A DNA stretch of 64,000 bases from Arthrobacter dokdonellae (GCF_003268655.1 NZ_CP029642.1:2294001-2358000), one strand, 5' to 3'; counted from the first letter of the stretch, positions 1-8,851 are shown. Notes: a model not told the origin generated them from the letters alone. Numbers and translations are program-made.

Positions 1-244
1 CAATGTGGTGTTGGCATGTCCTGCGGCGGCAAGGCCCGGCATCCACGTTACGGCTGACCTACACGGTGTTTCATTGCGCTGGTCCGGTCCCCATTAGCGA
101 TCCCCTGGCGCCTATCAGATCCCGGTGACAACACCCCCCGGATCATGGATGACTGGGGGCTTCAATCATGCCGGGACTGACAGGCCAACAACCCCAAATC
201 TACTGCTCAAGGGGCTACTAAAAAGGTAACGGGGCATCAACAAC

Positions 245-1345
245 AGCGACCGGGTCAGGGTGCCGCTGGTCCGGGAATGGCGTTCTCGTCGAATCAGACT
301 GGGACACCGCCATGGCGCGCGTTGTTGACCGCAGCCGATCATTGCTGAGCGAAGAGGGACCGCTGAGCCACGCCTTCTACACCAGCGGCCAACTTTTCCT
401 CGAGGAATACTCTGCCTTGGCGGTGCTGGGCAAGGCCGGCATCGGGACACCGCACATGGACGGCAACACCCGAGCCGGGTCCTTGACCGGTGCGCCGGTC
501 CGGAACGTCCCCGCATAGTCTGCGTTGATCCCCGCGAAACGCCGGTGGCGCTTTAGGCGGATATCCATCTTGCCGTGCGGCCCGGTACCAGCCTTGCCCT
601 CATGCGCGGGCTCATCAGGGAGGTCATCGCCAACGGCTGGGTTGACGAAGAATTCATCAGTGCCCGTACCCTCAAGTTCGACGACGTCCGCGCTGCCGTT
701 GATAAATGGACACCCGAGGCGGTGGCCAGGACCTGCGGCGTCTCCGCCTCCGATGTCCGGCGGGCCGCGGAAATCTTCGGCACCTCCGAACGGCCGCTGT
801 CCACCGTCCTGCAGGGCTTCCATCAATCCTCACAGGCCACGGCGTCGGCATGCCAGGTCAACAACCTGCACCTGATGAGGGGGAAGATCGGCCGGCCGGG
901 CTGCGGGATCCTGCGGCTGTGCACGGAGGGGCTGTTTCCGACAAATCCGGACCGCTGCGAAACGTTCGGACATGACCTGCTGACCGGTGCCACGGTCGGT
1001 GAGCAGGCCTACCGGACGAAGACTGCCCGCACGCCCCAGCTCAACGCCGCGGACCCGCATGTATGGGTCGAAGTGTCATCCGCCGACGCGCAAAGCCTGG
1101 GCGTCAGTGAGGGCGACGAAGTGTCGGTCCGGTCCCGGCGTGGGCACCCCGTGGCACAAGCCACAATTTCGGACATCCGCCCCTGCACCCTTTTTGCCCC
1201 GTTCCATGACGGATACCGGGATGCCGGCGGGGAGCCTGGCGATGCGCCCACCGCCGCCAACGCACGGACCTTGACGGAATGGAATCCGGTATCCACGCAA
1301 CCCGCCTTTAAGAACGCCGCTGTGGTTGTCGAACGGATGTCGGCG
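245..1345 (+). pseudogene. Decayed molybdopterin oxidoreductase (formate dehydrogenase / assimilatory nitrate reductase-like large subunit)
   Basis: Remnant of a large Mo-bisMGD oxidoreductase that would normally be roughly 700 residues or more. Similarity is scattered over several frames. A short piece reading DRVRVPLVRE at about 247-276 is followed by a frameshift into DWDTAMARVVDRSRSLLSEE and then GPLSHAFYTSGQLFLEEY (297-460), a typical segment of these enzymes. A deletion then leads to VCVDPRETPVAL starting at 518 in another frame, with an in-frame TAG at 554-556. From 557 the frame reads on through the central domain (ACQVNNLHLMRGKIGRPGCG) to LCTEGL near 926. There it jumps directly to the C-terminal molydopterin dinucleotide-binding domain (VEVSSADAQSLGVSEGDEVSVRSRRG). 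A long block, probably around 200 residues, is missing at that jump. Not functional. The exact substrate class cannot be decided from the remnant. Confidence 0.85.
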
Positions 1346-1363
1346 TCATCGAGGAGGGCAGAA

Positions 1364-1469
1364 CCGTGCAGCTTCCCATCTACCTTGGCCTGCAGCCGTC
1401 CAGCCGGCCTGGCTCAAGACGCGCATCAAGCAGGCCGCGCCGCAGGCCCTGATCGCCGCAGGCGGATAG
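1364..1469 (+). pseudogene. Fused N- and C-terminal remnant of the gene downstream of the Mo-enzyme
   Basis: A short stretch begins VQLPIYLGLQ and ends AWLKTRIKQAAPQALIAAGG followed by TAG at 1467-1469; the two parts lie in different frames. From memory, actinobacterial Mo-oxidoreductases of this type are often followed by a small gene whose product starts with a similar LPxYLGLLHR-like sequence and ends with a similar LKxxxQxAAPQxLxxA tail. I read this as the first and last few codons of that gene with the middle deleted. This rests on a family pattern recalled without a search, so confidence is moderate. Confidence 0.45.
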
Positions 1470-1566
1470 CGGGTCAGTCTCCGGCGTTGGTGGGCCAGAT
1501 GCCGTAGGCGCCCGTGACGAGGCCTGACCCATGGGACGCACCCATTCCCTCGACGCTCACTGTTGA

Positions 1567-2097
1567 TCAGGGACGGCCGGGACGGCTTTGCTTCAGATTC
1601 CTGAACCGGACAAGCGTTGGATATGCCACCAATGAGGCCAGCAGTCCAAGCAGGAGAAGGCCCGAGGCAAGTGCGGCTTGCCACGGGCCGAGGACTACAT
1701 AGAAGATCAGGCCGGTCGTACCGGCCACCAGCATGCCAACCAGCCACAGAACAATCCGAACGGTGTGATGTCCGGCGGCAACCAGACGTTCCTTGATCTG
1801 CAGTCCAAAAAGTTCCCGATGCACTGCCACGGGCACCAACATCAAGGCGGTCGCGGCTGCCGCCAAGGCTACGAGAGTCAGGTACCAGCCAACAGCCGGT
1901 GCCGGCAGGTCCTTGAACCGCTGCTGAAACGGCAGCGTCAGCAAGAAACCGGCGATGATCTGCGTTCCGGTCTGCATGACCCGCAGCTCCTGAAGCAGAT
2001 CGTCCCAATTCCGGTCCCGCTGCTCATTGCGGGTTTCATGGCGCCCGCTGCCGGCGTCGCCCCCGCCGTACTGAACGGAACTGTCTTCCGCACGCAC
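1567..2097 (-). CDS. DUF6328 family membrane protein
   Basis: 176-residue protein. A soluble N-terminus of about 35 residues contains the DDLLQELRVMQTGTQIIAGFLLTLPF segment characteristic of the DUF6328 family (positions about 32-57). Four hydrophobic segments follow (about 45-60, 68-92, 112-135, 140-160), so it is probably an integral inner-membrane protein with four spans. The GTG start at 2097 has an AAAGGA-type ribosome binding site seven bases upstream. Molecular function of the family is unknown to me. It is transcribed away from the preceding decayed genes and appears intact. Confidence 0.8.
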   Translation of the reverse strand: MRAEDSSVQYGGGDAGSGRHETRNEQRDRNWDDLLQELRVMQTGTQIIAGFLLTLPFQQRFKDLPAPAVGWYLTLVALAAAATALMLVPVAVHRELFGLQIKERLVAAGHHTVRIVLWLVGMLVAGTTGLIFYVVLGPWQAALASGLLLLGLLASLVAYPTLVRFRNLKQSRPGRP

Positions 2098-2100
2098 GCC

Positions 2101-2247
2101 TTATTCCTTTACCGCGAAGGCCTGGACAACAGGACCGCACCTCCGTGCAGGGCGAACGCGGCGGCGACCGTCATGGAAGGGAGGACGGTCGCGGGGGAGT
2201 TCCATGGTGTGGTTCCCGGCAATCATCTCTTCGGCCAAACGAGCCAT
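2101..2247 (-). CDS. Possible small ORF upstream of the DUF6328 gene
   Basis: A 48-codon reading frame starting MARLAEEMIAG and ending QAFAVKE ends at a TAA just before the DUF6328 start; its last codons carry that gene's ribosome binding site. That arrangement would suit translational coupling. I recognise no family, the second half is arginine-rich as random GC-rich frames often are, and no strong ribosome binding site precedes the ATG. It may not be real. Confidence 0.2.
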   Translation of the reverse strand: MARLAEEMIAGNHTMELPRDRPPFHDGRRRVRPARRCGPVVQAFAVKE

Positions 2248-2842
2248 GAGAGCCTCTATTCTGTTTGCCCCGCAAACCCTGGAATAGCTCTGGGCGACCA
2301 ATTTTCAGGCCTTTCCCAAGTCTACGCGCGCATCCAAAAAATCAGCAGGGAATTGACTGCGGGAGGCAATGCGGCCCCTTGTTTTGCATCCGCCAGCTTT
2401 GTAGTCTGGGATTGGTCGAGCTAAGAGCCAAGAATTCGGTAACTGACGGAGTTGTCATGGGGTTTTCTTCCGCATCGTCCCACATCACGACTTCCTTTTC
2501 GCCCGAAGACGACCTTGGAACGGCCGGGCCATCAATCTCGGCGCGGCCAGCCATGGCCTTATCCCCTAACCAACCCTGGTCACAATTTAAAGTTTATCGA
2601 TCGGGGATTTTGGCTGGCTACATGGGATACAACATGCGGGGCCCCGAAATGTGGCTGTCGCGCCGTCCCGTGCGTCACCGCGTCCGGTGGGTGCCTCCGC
2701 CTGCCGGAAACTGTGATGTCGGCCAAGCTGCCGTGGCTGCACACCCGGCAACCGCAATGTCCCGTCACGGCTAAGTGGTGGCGACCCTGGTCATGACCGA
2801 CCTACGGATTTGGCCGGCGGCACAAATATAGAAAGGCACAAA
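2248..2842. other. Intergenic region, about 0.6 kb, no convincing gene
   Basis: Open frames on both strands here have no recognisable motif and no good ribosome binding site, and their composition looks like random GC-rich sequence. Local GC is lower around 2380-2640, as expected for a promoter region. It may hold promoters for the flanking divergent genes or further eroded coding sequence. No terminator-like hairpin was noticed. Confidence 0.5.
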
Positions 2843-3358
2843 ATGTCCACGATGCAATGGGTTTGGATCATTATTGGCATCATCGTTTTGTTGATCATCA
2901 TAGGAGTGCTGGCCACAGTCGGCCGCAGGCGCGGCAGGCGTCGCGTCGAGAAGCAGCATGAAGAGGACCGGCAGAAGGCGGCCACCATGCGAATGGAGGC
3001 CAAGGAATCGGAATTGGACGCGCGGGCGTCACAGGCGGAGGCCGCCCGCGTGTCGGCGGAGGCCGATCAGGCGGAGGTCGAGGCCGAACGGTTGAGGATC
3101 CGCGCCGAGGAACGGCGCTCCGTGGCCAGTGACCAGGGTGCGAAGTCCGCGGAGGGACGTCGACGCGCCGATGACCTCGACCCCGACGTTGATCAGACGC
3201 GTGACGATCAGACGCGTGACGATACAAGGGGAGCGGGACCGGACGATGCCGGGTCCCGGGGCGTGGACGGTCCGCGCGGCGGCGCCACCGGGTCCGGCGA
3301 AGGCGGACCGTCCGGCGGCGCGGGGCGGCTGCCGGAGCAGGACGCCGATAATTCCTAG
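2843..3358 (+). CDS. Small membrane-anchored coiled-coil protein
   Basis: 171 residues from the ATG at 2843, chosen because GAAAGG lies just upstream and the preceding in-frame ATG at 2810 lacks a ribosome binding site. An N-terminal transmembrane helix (about residues 5-28, WVWIIIGIIVLLIIIGVLA) is followed by a basic RRRGRRR stop-transfer motif. Next comes a charged, Ala/Glu-rich segment of about 70 residues predicted to be coiled coil, then a Gly/Asp-rich disordered tail with the short repeat DQTRDDQTRDD. Likely a cytoplasm-facing single-span envelope protein. Similar small proteins are common in Micrococcaceae beside stress genes, and the function is unknown. Confidence 0.7.
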   Translation: MSTMQWVWIIIGIIVLLIIIGVLATVGRRRGRRRVEKQHEEDRQKAATMRMEAKESELDARASQAEAARVSAEADQAEVEAERLRIRAEERRSVASDQGAKSAEGRRRADDLDPDVDQTRDDQTRDDTRGAGPDDAGSRGVDGPRGGATGSGEGGPSGGAGRLPEQDADNS

Positions 3359-3428
3359 CTCGGGCCGGACAGCACCAGGGAAAGGCTCTACCGCGGCGCC
3401 GAAACAACGGTGCTGACGCAGCCTTGCC

Positions 3429-3489
3429 GCGCGCCCCCGCACGGGCGGGCCGCCAAGCTGCGCGCCCCCGTACGGCGGGCCGCAAAGCT
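3429..3489. repeat. Imperfect tandem repeat upstream of ku
   Basis: Two copies of a 30-31 base GC-rich unit (3429-3459 and 3460-3489) differ at only a few positions. Each begins GCGCGCCCCCG and ends with AAGCT. They sit in the 200-base leader before the ku start. Role unknown; may be slippage-derived. Confidence 0.7.
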
Positions 3490-3568
3490 GCGCAGGAGGC
3501 CGGCTGCGTGCCTCCCTGCGCGTCCGCCCGCTCTGTTCAGTTGAGGTGCGGAATGCTTGACTGGGTGC

Positions 3569-4633
3569 ATGAGGTCAATATGGACAGGCTCCGTCGCCTT
3601 CGGTCTGGTCAACGTTCCGGTCAAGGCCTACGCTGCCACGCAGGACCACGATGTCAGTTTGCACCAGGTCCATGACGCCGACGGGGGAAGGATCCGCTAT
3701 CAACGGCGCTGTGAAGTCTGCGGAAAAAAGATTGACTACGAACACATAGACAAGGCCTACGACGACGGCGAACGCACAGTGGTGCTCACGGATGCGGACA
3801 TGGCGTCGCTGCCCGCGGAGAAGAGCCGCGAGATCGAGGTTGTCCAGTTCGTCCCCAATGACCAAATCGATCCAATCATGCTGGAGCGCAGCTACTATTT
3901 GGAACCTGACTCGAAGTCACCGAAGGCATACCAGTTGCTGGTTCAAACGCTGGAGAACACCGAATTGACAGCAGTTGTGAAGTTCGCGCTACGGCAGAAG
4001 ACCCGGCTGGGTGCCCTGCGCGTGCGGGGACAGGTGTTGGTTTTGCAGGGCATCCTCTGGGCCGATGAAGTCCGCGAAGTGGAATCCCCGGCCGTGCCCG
4101 CGAAAACCAAAATCAGCGTGCAGGAGCTGAAAATGTCCTCGGCCTTGGTGGACCAGTTCAGGGCAGATTTCAATCCGGGAGACTTCGAAGATGAATACCA
4201 AACCGAATTGCGCACCCTCATTGACGAAAAGCTCAAGCAGGGTGATGCCTTGGACACGGCCGCGACCTTCGGCCACCAGGCGGCAGAGGCGGAAGCGGGC
4301 ACGGGAGACAGCAATGTCATAGACCTGATGGACGCGCTGCGTCGCAGCATAGACAAAAAACGCACCGGCGGCACCCCGGACGGGAAAGCTGCGTCGCCTA
4401 AAAAGGCCGCCGGCAAAAAGATCGCCGTCAAAAAGAGCACAGGCAATAAGAGCGCCGCCGACAAGAGTGCGGCCAAGGAGGGCACCGGCAAAAAAGCTGC
4501 CGCCACAAAAGGCAAAAGCGACGCGGGCAGCAAAGCGGACACGGAGACGAAGAGGAGTTCCCGGAAAACCGCGGCGAAGAATACTGGTTCCAAGACCGCC
4601 GCCGCGTCCTCGGGCCTGAGCAAGGGAGCGTAG
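3569..4633 (+). CDS. ku: Ku, DNA end-binding protein of NHEJ
   Basis: 354 residues. The N-terminus MRSIWTGSVAFGLVNVPVK is the canonical bacterial Ku start, so I place the start at ATG 3569 rather than the in-frame TTG at 3557. The Ku core covers about residues 1-255, including a YQRRCEVCGKKIDYEHIDKAY-type segment near 50-70. A tail of about 95 residues rich in Lys and Ala follows (repeats of KKAAGKK / KKSTGNKS type), as in the longer actinobacterial Ku proteins where the basic tail binds DNA. Ku homodimers thread onto double-strand breaks and recruit LigD, which is encoded about 7.5 kb away on the other strand. The stop codon abuts the start of the topoisomerase IB gene, so the two are very probably co-transcribed. 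Confidence 0.96.
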   Translation: MRSIWTGSVAFGLVNVPVKAYAATQDHDVSLHQVHDADGGRIRYQRRCEVCGKKIDYEHIDKAYDDGERTVVLTDADMASLPAEKSREIEVVQFVPNDQIDPIMLERSYYLEPDSKSPKAYQLLVQTLENTELTAVVKFALRQKTRLGALRVRGQVLVLQGILWADEVREVESPAVPAKTKISVQELKMSSALVDQFRADFNPGDFEDEYQTELRTLIDEKLKQGDALDTAATFGHQAAEAEAGTGDSNVIDLMDALRRSIDKKRTGGTPDGKAASPKKAAGKKIAVKKSTGNKSAADKSAAKEGTGKKAAATKGKSDAGSKADTETKRSSRKTAAKNTGSKTAAASSGLSKGA

Positions 4634-5617
4634 GTGGTCGAAGCGCTTCGCCGGGTGAACCCCGGCACAGGCGGCATCAGCCGGCGCGTGGCCGGACGAG
4701 GCTTCACCTACGTCTCCGCCCGTGGCCGTCGCATCAGCTCCGAAAAGACCCTCGATCGCATCGACGGCTTGGCCATACCGCCGGCCTGGACGCATGTTTG
4801 GATCGCCACCCAGGCCAACGCGCACATTCAGGCAACGGGAGTGGACGACGCCGGGCGCACCCAGTACATCTACCATCCGCGGTGGCGCGAAATCCGTGAC
4901 AGCGAAAAGTACATCCGTTCCCTGGCCTTCGCACAGCGGCTGCCGGCCATTCGCAGGATGGTCACGCGCGACCTGAAGCAAAGTGTGGATGAGCGCCGCC
5001 GTGCAGTGGCGGCCGGTGTTCGGCTCATCGACCGGGCCGGCTTGCGCGTCGGCGGGGCGGCATATGCGGAGGAAAACGGATCCTTTGGGGCCACCACTTT
5101 GCAGCGGCGCCACGTCAGTGTCCAAGGCGACGTCCTGCACCTGGTGTTCCGTGGCAAGTCCGCCGGCGACTGGGACCTGCGCGTCAAGGATGAGCTTTTG
5201 GTGAACTACTTTGTCTCTGTGCCGCGCACTCCTGGATCGGGCCCTGCCCTCTGCCATGCCTCGAGGTCCGGACGGCGAAAACAATGGCATGGAATCTCCG
5301 ACGCCGACGTCAACGGCTACTTGGGCGAGGCCGCCGGCCACGGATTCACCGCCAAGGACTTCCGTACCTGGCAGGGCACTGTTGTGGCGGCACTTTCCCT
5401 GGCCCGCTCGTTCCGCACCGGTGCCACGTCCCCCGAGGCCGTCACGGCGGCCATACGCGATGCTGCCGAATGGCTGCACAACACACCATCCATTGCCAGG
5501 GACTCTTATGTGAATCCCCGCGTCATAGCTCTCTTTGAGCAGGGAACCGTCGCCGCGCACGGACGTCAGAGGGACCGGGCCGTCCTCGCGCTGTTGTCCG
5601 GCAATCCGGCACCTTAG
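4634..5617 (+). CDS. DNA topoisomerase IB
   Basis: 327 residues, poxvirus/bacterial type IB. The GTG start follows the ku stop codon with no gap. An N-terminal domain of about 90 residues (GFTYVSARGRRI, then the QYIYHPRWREIRD region) precedes the catalytic domain. Candidate catalytic residues by pattern are Arg138 (GLRVGG), Lys175 (FRGKSAG), Arg244 (KDFRTWQGT) and the nucleophile Tyr292 in RDSYVNPRV; His282 is a possible fifth. The enzyme relaxes supercoils by transient 3'-phosphotyrosyl linkage. Everything needed appears present. Bacterial type IB enzymes are accessory to gyrase and topoisomerase I. Coupling to ku suggests a role around double-strand-break repair, which is inference. Confidence 0.92.
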   Translation: MVEALRRVNPGTGGISRRVAGRGFTYVSARGRRISSEKTLDRIDGLAIPPAWTHVWIATQANAHIQATGVDDAGRTQYIYHPRWREIRDSEKYIRSLAFAQRLPAIRRMVTRDLKQSVDERRRAVAAGVRLIDRAGLRVGGAAYAEENGSFGATTLQRRHVSVQGDVLHLVFRGKSAGDWDLRVKDELLVNYFVSVPRTPGSGPALCHASRSGRRKQWHGISDADVNGYLGEAAGHGFTAKDFRTWQGTVVAALSLARSFRTGATSPEAVTAAIRDAAEWLHNTPSIARDSYVNPRVIALFEQGTVAAHGRQRDRAVLALLSGNPAP

Positions 5618-5649
5618 CAGGCAAGGCGAGTGCGGCGCGATCCCGGCCT

Positions 5650-6372
5650 TCAGAGTACACGGGAAGGCGCCTTGCCCGAATCCAACGTCGTTAGGAAAGC
5701 CGCGAAGCCACCCTCGAGGCGCCCATGGAGGCGGCCGGACGTGCTGACGCGGCAGGAATCCGTGGCCGAGACGGCGTAGCCCGTTTTGTGGGCCAACGCT
5801 ACGAAGTCCCGGTCTTCGTGGAGGCCTTGGTCCCCAAAACCGCCCAACGTGTCGAACACCTCCGCACGGAATCCCAGATTGGCCCCGTGGACATGGGGAT
5901 GTCCTTCGCGCAAATCGTGGCAGGCAAACCACCGCGCCAGGGCGGCACCACCCAAGTCCGCGGCAACGGGTTCGACCGTACCGGCCAATACGTCCGAGCC
6001 GGCCGTCGCGAACCCGTAATGCCGCACCAGCCAGTCGACCGGCACCGTGCTGTCCGCATCGGTCGAGGCGATCCAAAGATGTGGCAGCGTTGTTTGTGCC
6101 CGCGATATTGCGGCAGCGACGCCGGCATTCCGGGCGGCACCCACGCGTCCGGCGGAAACACTGCTCACGCGGACCTTTGGATGCGCTGCCAGAATCCGTG
6201 CGGAATCGTCCGTGGTGCTGTCAAGCACGACTGTGAGCGAGGATCGCACGCGGGGCTCCTCCCGCGCGAAGTGGTCCATGGCGGCTTCGAGGGCGTTGAG
6301 CGCGTAGGGCAGCAACAGTGCTTCGTTCCGTGACGGGACGACGACGGAAACTTCGCGTATGGCCTGTCTCAT
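5650..6372 (-). CDS. Glycosyltransferase family 2
   Basis: 240 residues, GT-A fold. It has the opening VSVVVPSRNEALLLPYALNAL (about 8-28), the SAGRVGAARNAGV nucleotide-sugar segment and the STDADSTVP metal-binding DxD-like motif near residue 105. The later GANLGFRAEVFDTLGGFGDQGLHEDRDF segment is typical of the acceptor-side ED motif. No membrane segment is evident, so it is probably cytosolic or peripheral. Its ATG overlaps the stop of the preceding deacetylase/methyltransferase gene by four bases, making it the last gene of a three-gene operon. The donor and acceptor are not deducible. Confidence 0.85.
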   Translation of the reverse strand: MRQAIREVSVVVPSRNEALLLPYALNALEAAMDHFAREEPRVRSSLTVVLDSTTDDSARILAAHPKVRVSSVSAGRVGAARNAGVAAAISRAQTTLPHLWIASTDADSTVPVDWLVRHYGFATAGSDVLAGTVEPVAADLGGAALARWFACHDLREGHPHVHGANLGFRAEVFDTLGGFGDQGLHEDRDFVALAHKTGYAVSATDSCRVSTSGRLHGRLEGGFAAFLTTLDSGKAPSRVL

Positions 6373-7727
6373 GGTGCGTCCCGGATGTGGAAAACATCGA
6401 GGACAAAGTCGTCTTCAGCGTAGCTGCAAGCCAACGCAAGGCGTCCGTCCGCGCCTAAAAGGCGGTGAACGTCGTCGCCGCCCAGGGGCCACCCGGAGAT
6501 GGGATGGCGCCAGTGGCAGGCCGCCAGGAAGGCGTTCGGCAGCGTCGACGCGGCGACGCGCCCAATGATGCGGGCCAGCGTGGTCTCGGAGAAGTAGTAG
6601 CCGGTTTCTGAGAGGACAAACAAATCAAAGAGACCTTCGGGCCATCCCTCGGGAAGGAACGCCTCCACGATGGTGGCGTTGCCGCAGGCTTTGGTACGCG
6701 TCCTGGCCGACGCGACGGCCTCGACGCTCGCATCGACACCCAGCACCTGCCGGCAACGGGACGCCAGTTCCGCCGTCAGTGCCCCTGTCGAGCAGCCGAG
6801 TTCAAGTGCGGAATCAAAGCGTGCCCGAGGCAGCGCAGCCATCAGGAGCGAACGCTTCCGTATCTCATACCAGGTATCCGGATGCCACGGTTCGGCGCCG
6901 GAAGCGTGGATGGCGTTGAACTGTGTCTGCAGCCAGCCCGGGTAGGCCGGTCCTTCGGCCGTGAACCGTCCTGCCGCGTCGATGAACGTCTCGAAACCGC
7001 GGTCGAAGTGGGACAGGAGGTCCGGGCTAAGGAGTGCCTCGTCTCCGGCGGCAGCGGACAGCGAGGAGATTTGGCTGGCGTGGCTCAGGATCGCCGCTGC
7101 CTTCACCTCCTGTTCCTCCCGGGTCAGTTCCAGCCGCCGCAGCGCTGGCCAGGGAACTTGCCCGTGGCCTGGACTGCCCCAATGCCACAGCCAAATGGGG
7201 TACTCCAGCAGCAGGCTGTGGGTTGCGCGTGCGGCCCCGGAGGCGGCGGAGCCGGCGGCATCGTGGTCCGTGTGGCCGTCGCTGGACCAGGGTGCGACGA
7301 TGATGGTATTGCCACGGCCTCCCACGGCGGAGACAATGGCGTTTTCCAATTCGTGCCTGTGGGCGTGGATCCCGCCGTCGGGGATTTCGAGGATCGTGTG
7401 GATCGCCGTGGGGGCCAGCAGTTCGAGGGCCGTCCGCAGCTCGACAGCACGGACGGCAGCCAGATCAACCGGGGCATGTGTGGGGGAGTGGGGGTGTGAG
7501 TTCTCACCCGACGTTGCGACAATCACCTCTATGGGCACGTTGTGTGCGGCTGCCTGTTGGAGCAGGCCGGCCGCCCCGAGCGTCTCGTCGTCGGGATGTG
7601 CTGCCAGCACTACAAGCGTCTGGACAGTGGCCCAGTCAATGTGCAGTTCCAACATCTGGGCAATTCGCGGGCTGGCCAGCCATTCCGCTTCAGGAGTGGT
7701 GGCCTGGTCGTGGGTGAAAGCTACCAT
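6369..7727 (-). CDS. Bifunctional PIG-L family deacetylase / SAM-dependent methyltransferase
   Basis: 452 residues with two domains. The N-terminal half (about 35-240) is a LmbE/PIG-L deacetylase: LVVLAAHPDDETLGAAG carries the zinc-binding AHPDDE motif, and APWSSDGHTDHDAAG supplies the second zinc-site HxxH-like motif. The C-terminal half (about 270-450) is a class I methyltransferase with the SAM-binding SALELGCSTGALTAELA motif near 300 and the FLPEGWPEGLFDLFVLSETGYYF region, resembling NodS-type N-methyltransferases. It probably removes an acyl group from an amino-sugar and then methylates the amine or a related group; that order is inference. It overlaps both neighbours (seven and four bases), implying strict translational coupling. 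Confidence 0.88.
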   Translation of the reverse strand: MVAFTHDQATTPEAEWLASPRIAQMLELHIDWATVQTLVVLAAHPDDETLGAAGLLQQAAAHNVPIEVIVATSGENSHPHSPTHAPVDLAAVRAVELRTALELLAPTAIHTILEIPDGGIHAHRHELENAIVSAVGGRGNTIIVAPWSSDGHTDHDAAGSAASGAARATHSLLLEYPIWLWHWGSPGHGQVPWPALRRLELTREEQEVKAAAILSHASQISSLSAAAGDEALLSPDLLSHFDRGFETFIDAAGRFTAEGPAYPGWLQTQFNAIHASGAEPWHPDTWYEIRKRSLLMAALPRARFDSALELGCSTGALTAELASRCRQVLGVDASVEAVASARTRTKACGNATIVEAFLPEGWPEGLFDLFVLSETGYYFSETTLARIIGRVAASTLPNAFLAACHWRHPISGWPLGGDDVHRLLGADGRLALACSYAEDDFVLDVFHIRDAP

Positions 7728-8851
7728 GGCACAGATCCTGTCTCCGCTGCAGCGGCCAGGATCGTGGCGCCGTGTGCCGCGACTGAACGTTCAGCATGGT
7801 CTTGGCGCAGATACAGTTCAAGATCCGCCACCCGCTGGGCATGCTCGGGCTCGAACGCCAGGGGTTCCGGGCCCATGCCGTGTGCCGCCACCGAGTTGAC
7901 GGTCTCGACTGTGCAAACAACGGTTGCCCTCACGCGCCCTGCGACGATGGCTGCCTGTCCTTCTCCTTCGGCGGCGGGTGCGCCTGTGCTGTCGGCGATC
8001 GCGGCCGCGGCCTGGAAAACAGACCTGGCGGCCCACAGCGCCTGGTCGGCGCGGCCCAGGTGCCACAGGGCAATCTGGTCCGGTTTCCGTGAACGGCAGT
8101 GTTGCAGGAGCCGTCTGGCAAGCGAGGTGGCGGCCCCCTGCCAGATGGCCGCCACGCCCGCCCCTCCCCAGGCGAAACCGGGCCGCTGGACGTACCAGCC
8201 GGGCCCGCCCACCGGTACTGCAGGAACCCCTGCCAGCGACAACCGCCGGCTGGGCACTTGGGGCAGGCCCAGTGCGGTCCAGGGCGGTCCCGAAACTGTC
8301 ACCCCTTCGCTGTGAAGGTCGATGGCGAACAGTTGGCTGCCATTTTCGGTTTGCGCCACGATGAGTGCATCGCTGAGACTATCCGCGAGCGAACACCACG
8401 GTTTGTCTCCGTCCAGCTGCCAGCCGCCGCCTGCCGGTGTGGCGAGCAATTGCCCTCCGGGCCCCTGCGCCGCATATACCCCCCACGTGCTGCCGTCGGT
8501 GTGCAGTTCTTCCCTGCCAGCATCGGCGAGGATCGCCAGTGCGTCCAGGTGCGGCTCGATGATGCGCGCTGCCGTGAGGTCGGCGGCGCCCAGTGTGGCG
8601 AGCGACTGCCAGCGATCCAAGGTTTTTCCACGCTGGGGCAGCGGTACTGTGCGGCCCAGCTCGCGGGCCAAATCCAGCAAGGCCGCAACATCCCCTTGGC
8701 ATGACCGTGCTGCGGTGTAGGTCCCGTCCAGGGGCGCGACGCTTGCGCGCTGGGGCGGCGCCGCTGCCACGTCCAAGCGAACTCCGAGGGGTGCGGGTTT
8801 GTCGCGGACCGCCTCGCGTGGTGCAGCTGGCGCCGGGGGCGGTACACTCAC
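7721..8851 (-). CDS. Acyl-CoA dehydrogenase family protein
   Basis: 376 residues. Sequence style matches the acyl-CoA dehydrogenase fold: GWQLDGDKPWCSLADSLSDALIVAQTENG corresponds to the central beta-domain, and the C-terminal helical domain contains ADLELYLRQDHAERSVAAHGA. The usual catalytic glutamate segment is not obvious, so a non-canonical oxidoreductase or dehydratase role is possible. The GTG start is preceded by AAGGAG eight bases upstream. First gene of the three-gene operon with the deacetylase/methyltransferase and the GT2. Its substrate is presumably the fatty-acyl or glycan product of these partners. Confidence 0.75.
   Translation of the reverse strand: MSVPPPAPAAPREAVRDKPAPLGVRLDVAAAPPQRASVAPLDGTYTAARSCQGDVAALLDLARELGRTVPLPQRGKTLDRWQSLATLGAADLTAARIIEPHLDALAILADAGREELHTDGSTWGVYAAQGPGGQLLATPAGGGWQLDGDKPWCSLADSLSDALIVAQTENGSQLFAIDLHSEGVTVSGPPWTALGLPQVPSRRLSLAGVPAVPVGGPGWYVQRPGFAWGGAGVAAIWQGAATSLARRLLQHCRSRKPDQIALWHLGRADQALWAARSVFQAAAAIADSTGAPAAEGEGQAAIVAGRVRATVVCTVETVNSVAAHGMGPEPLAFEPEHAQRVADLELYLRQDHAERSVAAHGATILAAAAETGSVPW

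Noticed and set aside
3800..6076. Very long minus-strand open frame opposite ku and topoisomerase IB
   Set aside because: Opposes two well-supported genes and has no recognisable motif.
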